Assembly: GCA_013912105.1 (NCBI GenBank)
Contig: JACERY010000001.1
Coordinates: 124,001-188,000 of the forward strand
DNA: 64,000 bases
Direction: 5' to 3'
Origin: Acidimicrobiales bacterium
GTDB taxonomy: Bacteria; Actinomycetota; Acidimicrobiia; Acidimicrobiales; UBA8592
Shown: positions 9,113-17,888 of the stretch, piece by piece
Layout of the letters: every line of letters starts with the position of its first letter
Position numbering within the stretch: position 1 is the first letter of the stretch
Translations under genes and position numbers: made by a program
Notes under the pieces: model-generated
Database searches by the model: none
Told to the model about the DNA's origin: nothing
What the model saw: only the letters and a program-made list of their open reading frames with translations

Positions 9113-9562
9113 ATGAAAACTGCGATACTGTACCAATCTTTACGAGGAGGCACTGAGAGGCTTGCTCATTCAATTGCGGAAAATTTCCAAACTAAAGGTT
9201 CGTCTGTAGGTACCTACCCTATTACGAATATTGATGCCCAATTTGTCTTGAGCGCCGACCTCATACTTATTGGGACCTGGACCGATGGACTATTCGGTTT
9301 AGGTGCTAAACCAGCGCAAATTGGAAAACTTAATACGCTTCCTGACATTGCGCATAGGAAAGTTGCTTTATTCGTTACCTACGAGATAAACGACCAGGGT
9401 TCACTTAATGGATTAACCAAATGGGCACAGAACAGAGGTGCGTCAGTTATCGCAGCTAATGGTTTTAAAGTTAGAGGCCCATTTAGAAAAGATATTAAAA
9501 ACGATATAAGCGACTATGTTGACGAAGCATTAAGTGCATTTGTGTCAACTGAAGTGCCATAA
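9113..9562 (+). CDS. Flavodoxin-like protein
   Basis: A 149-residue flavodoxin-fold protein. The first strand and phosphate-binding loop read ILYQSLRGGTERLAHSI, resembling the T/SxTGxT loop that binds FMN phosphate. The middle motif LILIGTWTDGLFGLGAKP fits the isoalloxazine-contacting 50s loop. It could carry electrons to an oxygenase or act as a flavodoxin/WrbA-like protein. I chose ATG 9113 because GGGAAG lies just upstream and the flavodoxin fold begins there; the longer frame from GTG 9071 adds 14 residues without a ribosome site. Confidence 0.65.
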   Translation: MKTAILYQSLRGGTERLAHSIAENFQTKGSSVGTYPITNIDAQFVLSADLILIGTWTDGLFGLGAKPAQIGKLNTLPDIAHRKVALFVTYEINDQGSLNGLTKWAQNRGASVIAANGFKVRGPFRKDIKNDISDYVDEALSAFVSTEVP

Positions 9563-9622
9563 ACGCATGATCCACAAGGCCACGACTTCACACGCAGTAT
9601 TGGTTTATCTTTCTTCCGTTAC

Positions 9623-10471
9623 ATGAGTGAGGTTAGAAATTCTCATGATTTAGGACCAAATGATTTTATTTGGGATTATTTCTGTCGTGGACCAGAGGAC
9701 ACTATGACAGAGAGAGTCCACGCAGCTGAAAAAGCAGGATTTGATGCTATTGGAATTTATCTGGGTGCATGGTCTCAAATGAAAAAAAATCCTATAGAAA
9801 TAGATACTTTTGAACAAGCTCTTTGTGATAGCAGACTTGCTCTTGCGAATATTGAAACATTACGTGGCTGGGCAAGCCCAAATAAACCTTCAGAACAATG
9901 TTTAGCTACAGAATCTACGATTTGGGAAATAGCTGATCGTTTCCACTGCAGATACGTTCAAGTCATCGGAAACTACACAGGAACCCTTGAACAAGCTGCA
10001 GAAGGGTTTGCTAGCCTTTGCGATCGAGCTAGTGAACATGGTCTTTTAGTTGGCTTAGAAGCCGTCCCAGAAATGACGAACATAGAAAATTTAGTCACAG
10101 CTTCAGAAATAGTAGAACGAGCAGACCGAGAGAACGGTGGCCTATGTTTTGATAGTTGGCATCTAACTCGTTCAACAAATGACATTGAAGATATTTCAAA
10201 AATTCCAGAAGGGAAAATCTTCGCTACCCAATGGAACGATGGTCCTGCAGAAAAAGTCTACGATGACTACTACACGGACACATTAGGCACACGAGTCCCC
10301 CCTGGCGATGGCCAATTTCTACTTAAAGAGATGTTAGATGCTATTCAAGCTGCTAATTGCATCGCTCCAGTTGGACTTGAAGTACCTTCAACTAGTTTAT
10401 GGACTGCCCCTATCGATCAGGCTGCTTTGGCTTCAATCACTGGCATGAAGAACATTATGGGGCTTCTGTAA
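9623..10471 (+). CDS. Sugar phosphate isomerase/epimerase-like TIM barrel
   Basis: A 282-residue protein of the xylose-isomerase-like TIM barrel superfamily. VGLEAVPEM near residue 145 carries the first metal Glu. GGLCFDSWHLTRS near residue 180 carries Asp and His ligands, ATQWNDGP the next, and GLEVPS near the C-terminus a final Glu. Such proteins isomerise, epimerise or dehydrate sugars and polyols with a divalent metal. The substrate cannot be assigned from context. No strong ribosome site precedes ATG 9623. Confidence 0.75.
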   Translation: MSEVRNSHDLGPNDFIWDYFCRGPEDTMTERVHAAEKAGFDAIGIYLGAWSQMKKNPIEIDTFEQALCDSRLALANIETLRGWASPNKPSEQCLATESTIWEIADRFHCRYVQVIGNYTGTLEQAAEGFASLCDRASEHGLLVGLEAVPEMTNIENLVTASEIVERADRENGGLCFDSWHLTRSTNDIEDISKIPEGKIFATQWNDGPAEKVYDDYYTDTLGTRVPPGDGQFLLKEMLDAIQAANCIAPVGLEVPSTSLWTAPIDQAALASITGMKNIMGLL

Positions 10472-10510
10472 GCAACGAGATTCGCAACGAGATAGCTTGC
10501 TGAGGATTCT

Positions 10511-10548
10511 CCGAGTACTGTTTTTGGGCAACTACAGTTTTAACTCGG
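10511..10548 (+). promoter_or_regulatory. RNA hairpin abutting the ribosome site of an acyl-CoA synthetase
   Basis: CCGAGTACTGT at 10511-10521 pairs with ACAGT at 10534-10538 and ACTCGG at 10543-10548, leaving a 12-base loop and a four-base 3' bulge. The 3' arm runs into the G-rich Shine-Dalgarno sequence of the gene starting at 10556, so folding could limit translation initiation. A 10-base direct repeat, GCAACGAGAT, lies just upstream at 10472-10481 and 10484-10493. Confidence 0.35.
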
Positions 10549-10555
10549 GGGAAGC

Positions 10556-12121
10556 ATGCCGAAATTACTTGACGATATCGTATTAGCCAAAGGTTCAGAA
10601 ATAGCCATAGCCGATGAATACGGAAGAACAACTTGGCAAGAGCTCGACAATAGAGTCCGGAGACTTATTAATGGATTGAAAGACTCTGGAATTAAACCGG
10701 GCGACACAATAGCAATGATGATGGGCAACCGAAGGGAATGCTTTGAAATCTTTCAAGCTGCTGCTCATCTTGGCGTTACATATGTACCAGTAAACTGGCA
10801 CTGGGTAGCGGATGAATTGGCATACGTGCTGGAAGACGCCGATGTTAGAGCTTTACTCGTTGGCGATAGATTTACCGAGATCGCTTTAGAGGCACTAACA
10901 GATGATCGGGCTAACGGAGTCTCACTCTCGCTTGTCGTAGGTGGAGAATGCGAAGGTTTAACCGATTATGAAGATTTTTTGGCAAGTTCGGCCACAGATG
11001 ACCTGCCCATAGAGGAACAACTCCTTGGGGGTCCAATGTTTTACACATCTGGAACTACTGGTCGCCCTAAAGGAGTGCGCGGGTCGCTATCTGGAGGGGG
11101 TTCTATCCCAACTGAGGTTATGCAACTCATAGGCGCCAGCATGGCAGATTATGTGCCTTCGGGAGGAAGGTCTCTTCTTGTTGGGCCTGTCTACCACTCA
11201 GCCCAATGGGCGTTTACATTTATGCCGATGATCAATGGGTCCTCAGTAGTAATGCGCCACAAATTTGACGGGGCAGAAACGGTAAAACTTATTGACTCAG
11301 AAGAAATAACGAATATTCACCTCGTGCCCACACAGTTTAAACGAATGCTAGATGCAGACACTGAAACAAAAGATAGCTTCTCTGGAGCTTCTCTTGAATC
11401 AGTTTGGCATGGAGCTGCTCCATGCCCAGCATCATGGAAGAGGTCCATGCTGGAGTGGTTTGGACCCAAAGTCCATGAATATTATGGATCAACAGAAGGG
11501 GCCTTCATTTCAACAATACACGCCGAAGATTGGATACAGAAAGGCGGTTCTGTGGGGAAACCTCTTGAAACGGTAGAAGTTCTTGTAATTGATGACGATG
11601 GACAAAAAATTGAAGACGCGAACGTATCGGGGACCCTCTACTTCAGAAACCTAATGGGAACAGATTTCGAATATCATAAAGCACCAGAAAAAACTGCAGA
11701 AGCACACCTTGAACCAGGTGTCTTCACCACCGGAGATATCGGCTATCTGGATGAAGATGGGTATCTGTGGCTGTCAGATAGGAAAATTGACATGATTATT
11801 TCTGGCGGAGTAAACATCTACCCTGCTGAGATTGAAGCTGTTATCGCTGAATACGATGGTGTTGCAGATGTTTCGGTAATTGGAGTTCCCAATGAGGAGT
11901 TCGGGGAAGATGTCAAAGCAATAATTGAATGTTCAGAGGGATTTACTGGGAATGAAGATTTCAGGCGTGAAATTCTCCTGCTATGCAACAGTAAATTAGC
12001 TGGATACAAGAGACCAAAATCAATAGATTTTATTGACCTGCTTCCACGTACAGGAACTGGAAAAATTCTTAAAAGAACATTACGCGAACCTTATTGGGCT
12101 GATCACGACAGAAAGATTTAA
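10556..12121 (+). CDS. Acyl-CoA synthetase (AMP-binding, fatty-acid type)
   Basis: A 521-residue ANL-superfamily ligase that activates a carboxylic acid through an acyl-adenylate to the CoA thioester. The P-loop-like motif is FYTSGTTGRPKG near residue 162. YGSTEG follows in the middle, TTGDIGYLDEDGYLWLSDR carries the ribose-binding Asp, and GTGKILKR near the C-terminus contains the catalytic Lys. Length and motifs are normal. The ATG at 10556 has a G-rich ribosome site partly inside a hairpin. The metallo-beta-lactamase-like gene and arylsulfatase follow on the same strand, suggesting the released acid is activated here; this is inference. Confidence 0.88.
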   Translation: MPKLLDDIVLAKGSEIAIADEYGRTTWQELDNRVRRLINGLKDSGIKPGDTIAMMMGNRRECFEIFQAAAHLGVTYVPVNWHWVADELAYVLEDADVRALLVGDRFTEIALEALTDDRANGVSLSLVVGGECEGLTDYEDFLASSATDDLPIEEQLLGGPMFYTSGTTGRPKGVRGSLSGGGSIPTEVMQLIGASMADYVPSGGRSLLVGPVYHSAQWAFTFMPMINGSSVVMRHKFDGAETVKLIDSEEITNIHLVPTQFKRMLDADTETKDSFSGASLESVWHGAAPCPASWKRSMLEWFGPKVHEYYGSTEGAFISTIHAEDWIQKGGSVGKPLETVEVLVIDDDGQKIEDANVSGTLYFRNLMGTDFEYHKAPEKTAEAHLEPGVFTTGDIGYLDEDGYLWLSDRKIDMIISGGVNIYPAEIEAVIAEYDGVADVSVIGVPNEEFGEDVKAIIECSEGFTGNEDFRREILLLCNSKLAGYKRPKSIDFIDLLPRTGTGKILKRTLREPYWADHDRKI

Positions 12122-12137
12122 ATGGTTAAAAGATTCA

Positions 12138-13886
12138 ATGAAACCTAACTCGTACGACTATATTCCTGCAAGTTTCTCATCCCAAACAGGCCCTGGGAAA
12201 GGCCCGGTAGGACAAATTGCTAATGAAGAGTTGATAAAACACTCTGCTCGACTTGAGAAAAAACTATGGAATGTATCTAGCGGTGTCTGGTGCTTGGTCG
12301 GGAATGGATTATCTAATCAAACCTTTATAGAGGGGCCAGAAGGCTTGATTATCATTGATACTGGCGAATGCATTGAGGAAATGGATGAAGCACTGCTCGC
12401 AATCAGAAAAGAGACTCAGTCGCCGATTGCAGCAATCATCTATACACATTTTCACTATGTCGGAGGAACCAAAGCAATCTTTACGAGTGAACAGAGAACC
12501 AATATTCCTATTTGGGGTCACAAGCGAATAGCGATAAATCGAAGAAGTTACGGAACTGAATTAAGCGCAGTTGCCTCAAGGGGCTTAATACACCAATTTG
12601 GTATCGCACTTCCTGACTCTGGAAGTGACGCCGTCATCAATGTAGGACTTGGTAAGTCATACCGAAACCCTGATCATGCTCCATTTACTCCAGGGTTTGT
12701 CGAGCCAAATCAAACATTCGCTGAAGCAACTATTGCTGAAATCGCTGGATTAAAAGTTGAGATGATACCTGCACCATCCGACGCTGACGACTCGATAACG
12801 ATTTGGTTTCCTGAGTTAGGAGTCTGCGTAAACAATTTAGTTTGGCCCGTACTATTTAATGTTTTTGCAATAAGAGGTGAAGAGTACAGAGACCCTCGCG
12901 TCCTATTGACAGGCATTGATTATATTATTTCTCTTCGTCCGGAAATAGTGATTGGAACTCATGGTCCGCCGATAATAGGAACTGAATATGCTACAACCGA
13001 AATGATAAGATACCGTGACCGGATCCAATTCCTTTGGGATCAAACAGTTCGTGGAATAAACAGAGGAATGAACCTTGAAAAGTTAACTCAATTTGTTCAA
13101 TTGCCAGGGTCAGATTATGACTCCTACCTGACAAGGCAGTTTTATGGCCTAGCAGAACACCATGTGCGCCAAATTCACAGTGGACTACGAGGTTGGTTTG
13201 ACGGCGACCCAGCGAAATTATTCCCAGACGATCCGTCAAAGCGGGCAGGGAAATTCATAAAAGGTTTTGGAGGAGTCAAAAGAAGTCAAGAAATTGCCGA
13301 CGAAGCATACGCTAACGGAGACTTTCGATGGGCCATTGAACTATCGTGTGTGCTAATTGAGTATCACCTTCACTCCGAGAGTAATAGCGTTGGAGAAATT
13401 GAAAGAGACTCCAAACTATTAGCAAATTGCCTACGCGCTATCGCCCAGCGGACAACAGCGGCGAATATCCGCAATTGGTGCTTGACATATGCACTTGAGC
13501 TTGAGGGATCTTTAGATCTTGAACGGCACCGCATTCATAGGTTCTCTCGTTCTGTTGTGATAGCAAACCCGCCTTCTTCAACTGTTCATGCATTAAAAGT
13601 CCTCTTAGACCCAAGTAGGGTAACTGAGTATGAAGAAGAACTCAGATGGGAGTTTGATAGTGGTGAAACGACAGGATTACTGATAAGGAACCAGGTAGCT
13701 GTTCCCACCGATGGAAAGAACTCTAGACTCTCAATATGTTTATCAATCGAAACTTGGGCAAATTTACTCACTGGTTCGCTGACGCTTTCAGATTGCTTAT
13801 CCTCAGAAATGATTACAACTAAAAACACGATTGGGCAAATAACTGAATTTTTCTCACACTTTGACCTAGCTCCTTTAACACAATGA
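12138..13886 (+). CDS. Alkylsulfatase-like metallo-beta-lactamase protein with degenerate metal site
   Basis: A 582-residue protein with the overall plan of BDS1/SdsA1 alkylsulfatases: an MBL domain over the first half, an FNVFAIRGEEYRD segment matching the family's HNLYTLRGA..RD, GTHGPPIIG, then helical dimerisation and C-terminal sterol-carrier-like regions. The metal motif is abnormal: IYTHFHYVGG (H104, H106) lacks the Asp-His pair of HxHxDH. The segments normally written TEAPAE and AEN read SDADDS and VNN, losing further acidic ligands. Zinc catalysis is therefore doubtful. The start is ATG 12138, 16 bases after the synthetase stop; the open frame extends back to 12033 inside the synthetase gene without support. 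Its stop overlaps the sulfatase start by four bases. Confidence 0.72.
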   Translation: MKPNSYDYIPASFSSQTGPGKGPVGQIANEELIKHSARLEKKLWNVSSGVWCLVGNGLSNQTFIEGPEGLIIIDTGECIEEMDEALLAIRKETQSPIAAIIYTHFHYVGGTKAIFTSEQRTNIPIWGHKRIAINRRSYGTELSAVASRGLIHQFGIALPDSGSDAVINVGLGKSYRNPDHAPFTPGFVEPNQTFAEATIAEIAGLKVEMIPAPSDADDSITIWFPELGVCVNNLVWPVLFNVFAIRGEEYRDPRVLLTGIDYIISLRPEIVIGTHGPPIIGTEYATTEMIRYRDRIQFLWDQTVRGINRGMNLEKLTQFVQLPGSDYDSYLTRQFYGLAEHHVRQIHSGLRGWFDGDPAKLFPDDPSKRAGKFIKGFGGVKRSQEIADEAYANGDFRWAIELSCVLIEYHLHSESNSVGEIERDSKLLANCLRAIAQRTTAANIRNWCLTYALELEGSLDLERHRIHRFSRSVVIANPPSSTVHALKVLLDPSRVTEYEEELRWEFDSGETTGLLIRNQVAVPTDGKNSRLSICLSIETWANLLTGSLTLSDCLSSEMITTKNTIGQITEFFSHFDLAPLTQ

Positions 13887-16213
13887 AACATTTACCTTTC
13901 CCTTCCTCAAAATTCAAAGGAAAAATAGGGCGTTTAATCGAAGATTCCGTTGCAGTGCCGCTCGAGAAGCCTCAACCTCCAGATGGTGCCCCTAATGTTC
14001 TTTTAATTATGCTTGATGATGTCGGATTTGGGAGTGCCACCACCTTTGGAGGCCCCGTTGACATGCCAGCTGTATCAGAAATAGCTGAAGAAGGAATTTC
14101 ATATAATCAGTTTCATACGACAGCCCTATGCTCACCCACGCGAGCTGCTTTACTAACAGGACGCAATCACCATTCTGTGCACATGGGAGGAATCGCAGAA
14201 GTTGCAAATAGTTTTCCTGGATATGACAGTGTCATTCCCGCTGAGTCTGCAACTATTGCAAAAATATTGAAGGAGCACGGCTACTCGACGAGTTGCTTTG
14301 GCAAATGGCACATTACTCCAAGATGGGAACAGGGGCCTACTGGGCCTTTTGATAGATGGCCCACGGGGATGGGATTTGATAGATTTTATGGAATCATGGG
14401 AGGTGAAGCTTCTCAGTGGGAACCAGCGGCATACGATCAAACAACTCCGATTCAGCCACACATTGGTAAGGATGACTATCACCTGAGCGAAGATTTAGCT
14501 AACCAAGCTATTACCTGGATCCAACAGCAACAAACCTCCACTCCAGATTCACCATTCTTTTGTTATTTCGCTCCCCCAGCAGTACACGCCCCACATCAAG
14601 TTCCAAAGGAATGGATAGATAAATATTCCGGAGCTTTTGACGACGGCTGGGACGATCTTCGAGAGAATATTTTCAAAAGACAATTAGATCTTGGAGTAAT
14701 CCCTAAAGGAACTCAGCTCACACCTCGTCCAGATCAAATTCCTAGCTGGGATTCTTATCCGGATCGCTACAAACCAGTTGCTTCTAGATTGATGGAAGTT
14801 TTTGCGGGGTTCCTCGCTCATACTGATGCACAAATAAAAAAAGTTCTTGATTGCATCAAGGACACCGGATGTAATGATAATACTCTAGTGATTTACATTA
14901 CCGGTGATAACGGAGCATCGGCTGAGGGAACGGTTCATGGCGCATGGTCGGCACCTTCATTCCAAAATGGTGTTCACGAAGACCCTGAATGGCTCCTTGA
15001 GCACATTGATGATTTTGGAACAAACAAATGCGAAAATCATTTCAATGTTGGTTGGGCATGGGCGCTGGACTCGCCTTTCCAATGGATGAAGCAGGTCGCT
15101 TCTCACTTTGGAGGAACCAGAAACGCAATGGTAATGAAATGGCCCGACAAAATTACAGAAGTTAATACTCTTAGAGATCAATTCCACCATGTCATCGATA
15201 TCGCGCCAACAATTCTCCGCGCAGCAGGACTAGATTGGCCTCAAACAGTCAATGGAGTAGAGCAAATGCCAGTTGATGGAGTTTCGATGGAATACTCCTT
15301 CAATGACTCTCAAGCCCCTAGCGAACGCATAACTCAATACTTTGAAATCTTTGGGAACAGGGCAATCTACCATAAAGGCTGGATTGCTTCCTGTTTCCAC
15401 GGAAGAGTGCCTTGGATTCGACTAAAGGGCTATGAATTTGGAGGTGATCAAGAGAAATGGGAACTTTACAACATCAACGAAGACTTTTCGCAAAACAAAG
15501 ACTTAAGTGACTTATACCCAGAAAAATTGGTCGAGTTGCAGAGGTTATTTGAGAAAGAGGCATCCAAACATAACGTCTACCCACTACGAGACACTAGTTT
15601 GAGGCTTTCAGGAAATTTTAGTGTTCCCTCAGCACTTGGCAAAAGAAAAAAAATGACCTACACAACTGCTCATGTGAGAATTCCAGAGAGCGCAGTTATT
15701 AATCTAAAGAACGCATCCCACAAAATATCTTCACACATTACTGTCCCCTCGGGAGGTGCGCAAGGCGTGATTGCATGCCAAGGCGGAAACATGTCTGGAT
15801 GGACTCTGTACCTGGATGAGGAAGGTAAAGCCACGTATCATTACAACTGTTTCGGACAGTACCTTACGACGATAAGTGCCAAGTACCCTCTTGATAAGGG
15901 TATTCATGAAATACTAGTCGATTATGAACATGACGGCGGATTTGGAAGTGGCGGTTTGGCTACTCTTTATATCAATGGTGAACCAGCTGGTTCTGAGCGT
16001 ATAGCTAGAACCGTACCCATAATATTTTCGATGAGCGGAGAGACTTTCGATGTGGGTATAGATACAGGAGCACCGGTTGGCCCGTATCCTCATGAATACC
16101 CCTTTACTGGGAAAGTCCATGAAGTAGTTCTTGAACGCATCGGCAGACGCGATATGAAAACGAAGAAGCAGATGAAAGATGGGCTCAAAGAGTCTGGGTT
16201 ACGTTCTCAATAA
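13883..16213 (+). CDS. Arylsulfatase (type I, formylglycine-dependent)
   Basis: A 776-residue sulfatase. NVLLIMLDDVGFG gives the calcium-binding Asp45-Asp46. CSPTRAALLTGR contains Cys83, which in this family is converted to formylglycine (CxPxR motif). GKWH and the ITGDNGAS segment supply further active-site residues. Residues after about 590 form a beta-rich, LamG-like C-terminal domain typical of the long AtsA-type sulfatases. There is no signal peptide, so cytosolic action is likely. No formylglycine-generating enzyme is encoded in the window. The four-base ATGA overlap with the degenerate MBL gene indicates coupled translation of two sulfatase-related proteins. Confidence 0.88.
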   Translation: MKHLPFPSSKFKGKIGRLIEDSVAVPLEKPQPPDGAPNVLLIMLDDVGFGSATTFGGPVDMPAVSEIAEEGISYNQFHTTALCSPTRAALLTGRNHHSVHMGGIAEVANSFPGYDSVIPAESATIAKILKEHGYSTSCFGKWHITPRWEQGPTGPFDRWPTGMGFDRFYGIMGGEASQWEPAAYDQTTPIQPHIGKDDYHLSEDLANQAITWIQQQQTSTPDSPFFCYFAPPAVHAPHQVPKEWIDKYSGAFDDGWDDLRENIFKRQLDLGVIPKGTQLTPRPDQIPSWDSYPDRYKPVASRLMEVFAGFLAHTDAQIKKVLDCIKDTGCNDNTLVIYITGDNGASAEGTVHGAWSAPSFQNGVHEDPEWLLEHIDDFGTNKCENHFNVGWAWALDSPFQWMKQVASHFGGTRNAMVMKWPDKITEVNTLRDQFHHVIDIAPTILRAAGLDWPQTVNGVEQMPVDGVSMEYSFNDSQAPSERITQYFEIFGNRAIYHKGWIASCFHGRVPWIRLKGYEFGGDQEKWELYNINEDFSQNKDLSDLYPEKLVELQRLFEKEASKHNVYPLRDTSLRLSGNFSVPSALGKRKKMTYTTAHVRIPESAVINLKNASHKISSHITVPSGGAQGVIACQGGNMSGWTLYLDEEGKATYHYNCFGQYLTTISAKYPLDKGIHEILVDYEHDGGFGSGGLATLYINGEPAGSERIARTVPIIFSMSGETFDVGIDTGAPVGPYPHEYPFTGKVHEVVLERIGRRDMKTKKQMKDGLKESGLRSQ

Positions 16214-16292
16214 GAAATAGTATGTGAACCTTAAGAAGACAAATTAATGTTCATCGGGCATAATGTTAAGGGTTCAGATTTTAAGGAGACTA

Positions 16293-16730
16293 ATGGCTAA
16301 TCAGGTAGCAATTGAAGAAGGTTTATTTACTTGGCCTTCAGATGATCCGAGGCTTATTGGTTCTCAATGCCAAGACTGCGGAGCGGTTATCTTTCCTATG
16401 CAGTCAGGCTGCCCAAGATGCGCCTCAGACAATACAGAGCCTAGAGAATTAGGGACTCGAGGTAAATTATGGACGTGGACTGTTCAGGGTTACCCACCAA
16501 AATCGCCACCGTATGCGGGTGACATAGAGAATTTTGAACCTTTCGGCGTTGGTTATGTTGAGATCCACGACGAAGTCAAAGTCGAGACTAGGTTAACTAT
16601 TGCTGATATAGACGCTTTGACTATTGGCATGGAAATGGAACTGGAATTTATACCGGCCTATATAGATGATGACGGAAATGAAGTAATTACATTTGCGTTT
16701 TCACCAGTAGACGAAAAGAAAGGAAACTAA
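16293..16730 (+). CDS. DUF35 OB-fold protein with zinc ribbon
   Basis: A 145-residue DUF35 protein. The N-terminal rubredoxin-like zinc ribbon is CQDCGAVIFP followed by CPRCAS (four Cys), and after it comes an OB-fold beta barrel with EPFGVGYVEI. DUF35 proteins are partners of thiolase-like enzymes, for example the ChsH2/Ltp2 steroid side-chain aldolase. The start is ATG 16293 behind AAGGAG; ten further upstream codons lack support. The thiolase-like gene follows two bases after its stop, which fits a two-subunit complex. Confidence 0.85.
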   Translation: MANQVAIEEGLFTWPSDDPRLIGSQCQDCGAVIFPMQSGCPRCASDNTEPRELGTRGKLWTWTVQGYPPKSPPYAGDIENFEPFGVGYVEIHDEVKVETRLTIADIDALTIGMEMELEFIPAYIDDDGNEVITFAFSPVDEKKGN

Positions 16731-16732
16731 TC

Positions 16733-17884
16733 ATGAGCAAACCAGAAGTAGCGATTGTTGGAATAGGGATCCACCCATTTGGACGAACTCCAGATCGGAC
16801 CGGACAAGAACAAGGCGTATACGCTGTTCGTAAAGCTTTGAAGGATGCAGGTGTTGAATGGTCGGATGTCCAATTTGCATTTGGAGGAAGCCAAGCAGCT
16901 GGGGCTGCAGACACAATGGTATCCAAGTTGGGACTTACAGGCTTACAGTTCATTAATGTTGCAAATGGATGTGCGACTGGCGGATCAGCCTTATTCTCCG
17001 CATACAACACAATTGCTTCAGGAGCCTTTGAATTAGGTCTAGCAGTAGGTTACGACAAGCATGAACGGGGCGCTTTTAGAGTAAATACCCGTTCTTCCGG
17101 TCTCGGAGATTGGTATGGAAAACAGGGATTAGCTTTGACTACACAATTCTTTGGAATGAAGATTAACCGTTATATGCAAAATCATGGCATAAGTCATAAC
17201 ACTCTTGCCAAGGTTTCTGCTAAAGCGTTTCGCAATGCTGAACATAATCCAAATGCGTGGCGTCGTCAGCCAATAAGCGAAGAACAAATACTTGAATCTG
17301 ACATGTTAAGTTATCCATTAACAAAATTTATGTTCTGCTCACCGGCTGAAGGAGGAGTAGCACTCTTACTTGCTAGAGCAGATCAAGCACATAAATATAC
17401 AGATACGCCTGTTTACCTAAATGCTGCTGTGGTTAGAAGTAGGCGTTGGGGATCATTTGAAGTAATGGCTCCTTGGCTAGCACTTGAAGATGGTGATGGA
17501 CCGACAGTTGATACTTCTAAAGCTGCTTTTGAGATGGCAGGTATTGGTCCGGATGATATTGATGTAGCCCAGCTACAAGACACTGAAGCTGGTGCGGAGA
17601 TTATGCACATGGCTGAGAACGGATTTTGTGACCATGGGGACCAAGAACGAATGCTACAACAAGGAGAAACAGAAATTGGCGGTCGTTTCCCTGTCAACAC
17701 TGATGGTGGCTGTTTGGCAAATGGTGAGCCGGTTGGTGCCTCTGGATTAAGGCAAGTTTACGAGAACGTGCTTCAACTTCGAGGTGCTGCTGGTAAGCGT
17801 CAAGTTCCCAATGACCCTAAAGTTGCTTACACGCATGTATATGGTGCCCCAGGGATTAGTGGAGTCACGATTCTAAGTAAGTAG
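16733..17884 (+). CDS. Thiolase-like lipid-transfer protein, DUF35 partner
   Basis: A 383-residue thiolase-fold protein. The nucleophilic Cys80 is retained in NGCATGGSAL. Other thiolase residues are not: the GHPxG motif near the C-terminus reads GEPVGASG, so the usual His is Glu, and the last motif reads YGAPGISG without the second catalytic Cys. This pattern fits Ltp-type enzymes that work with DUF35 proteins as C-C lyases (retro-aldol cleavage of side chains) better than a classic thiolase. It lies directly after the DUF35 gene. A steroid-like substrate is possible, and the convergent P450 is suggestive, but neither is shown. Confidence 0.8.
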   Translation: MSKPEVAIVGIGIHPFGRTPDRTGQEQGVYAVRKALKDAGVEWSDVQFAFGGSQAAGAADTMVSKLGLTGLQFINVANGCATGGSALFSAYNTIASGAFELGLAVGYDKHERGAFRVNTRSSGLGDWYGKQGLALTTQFFGMKINRYMQNHGISHNTLAKVSAKAFRNAEHNPNAWRRQPISEEQILESDMLSYPLTKFMFCSPAEGGVALLLARADQAHKYTDTPVYLNAAVVRSRRWGSFEVMAPWLALEDGDGPTVDTSKAAFEMAGIGPDDIDVAQLQDTEAGAEIMHMAENGFCDHGDQERMLQQGETEIGGRFPVNTDGGCLANGEPVGASGLRQVYENVLQLRGAAGKRQVPNDPKVAYTHVYGAPGISGVTILSK

Positions 17885-17888
17885 TGGC

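Noticed and set aside
12033..12137. N-terminal extension of the degenerate MBL protein into the synthetase gene
   Set aside because: It overlaps 89 bases of a well-supported coding region in another frame and lacks a ribosome site; family similarity begins after ATG 12138.
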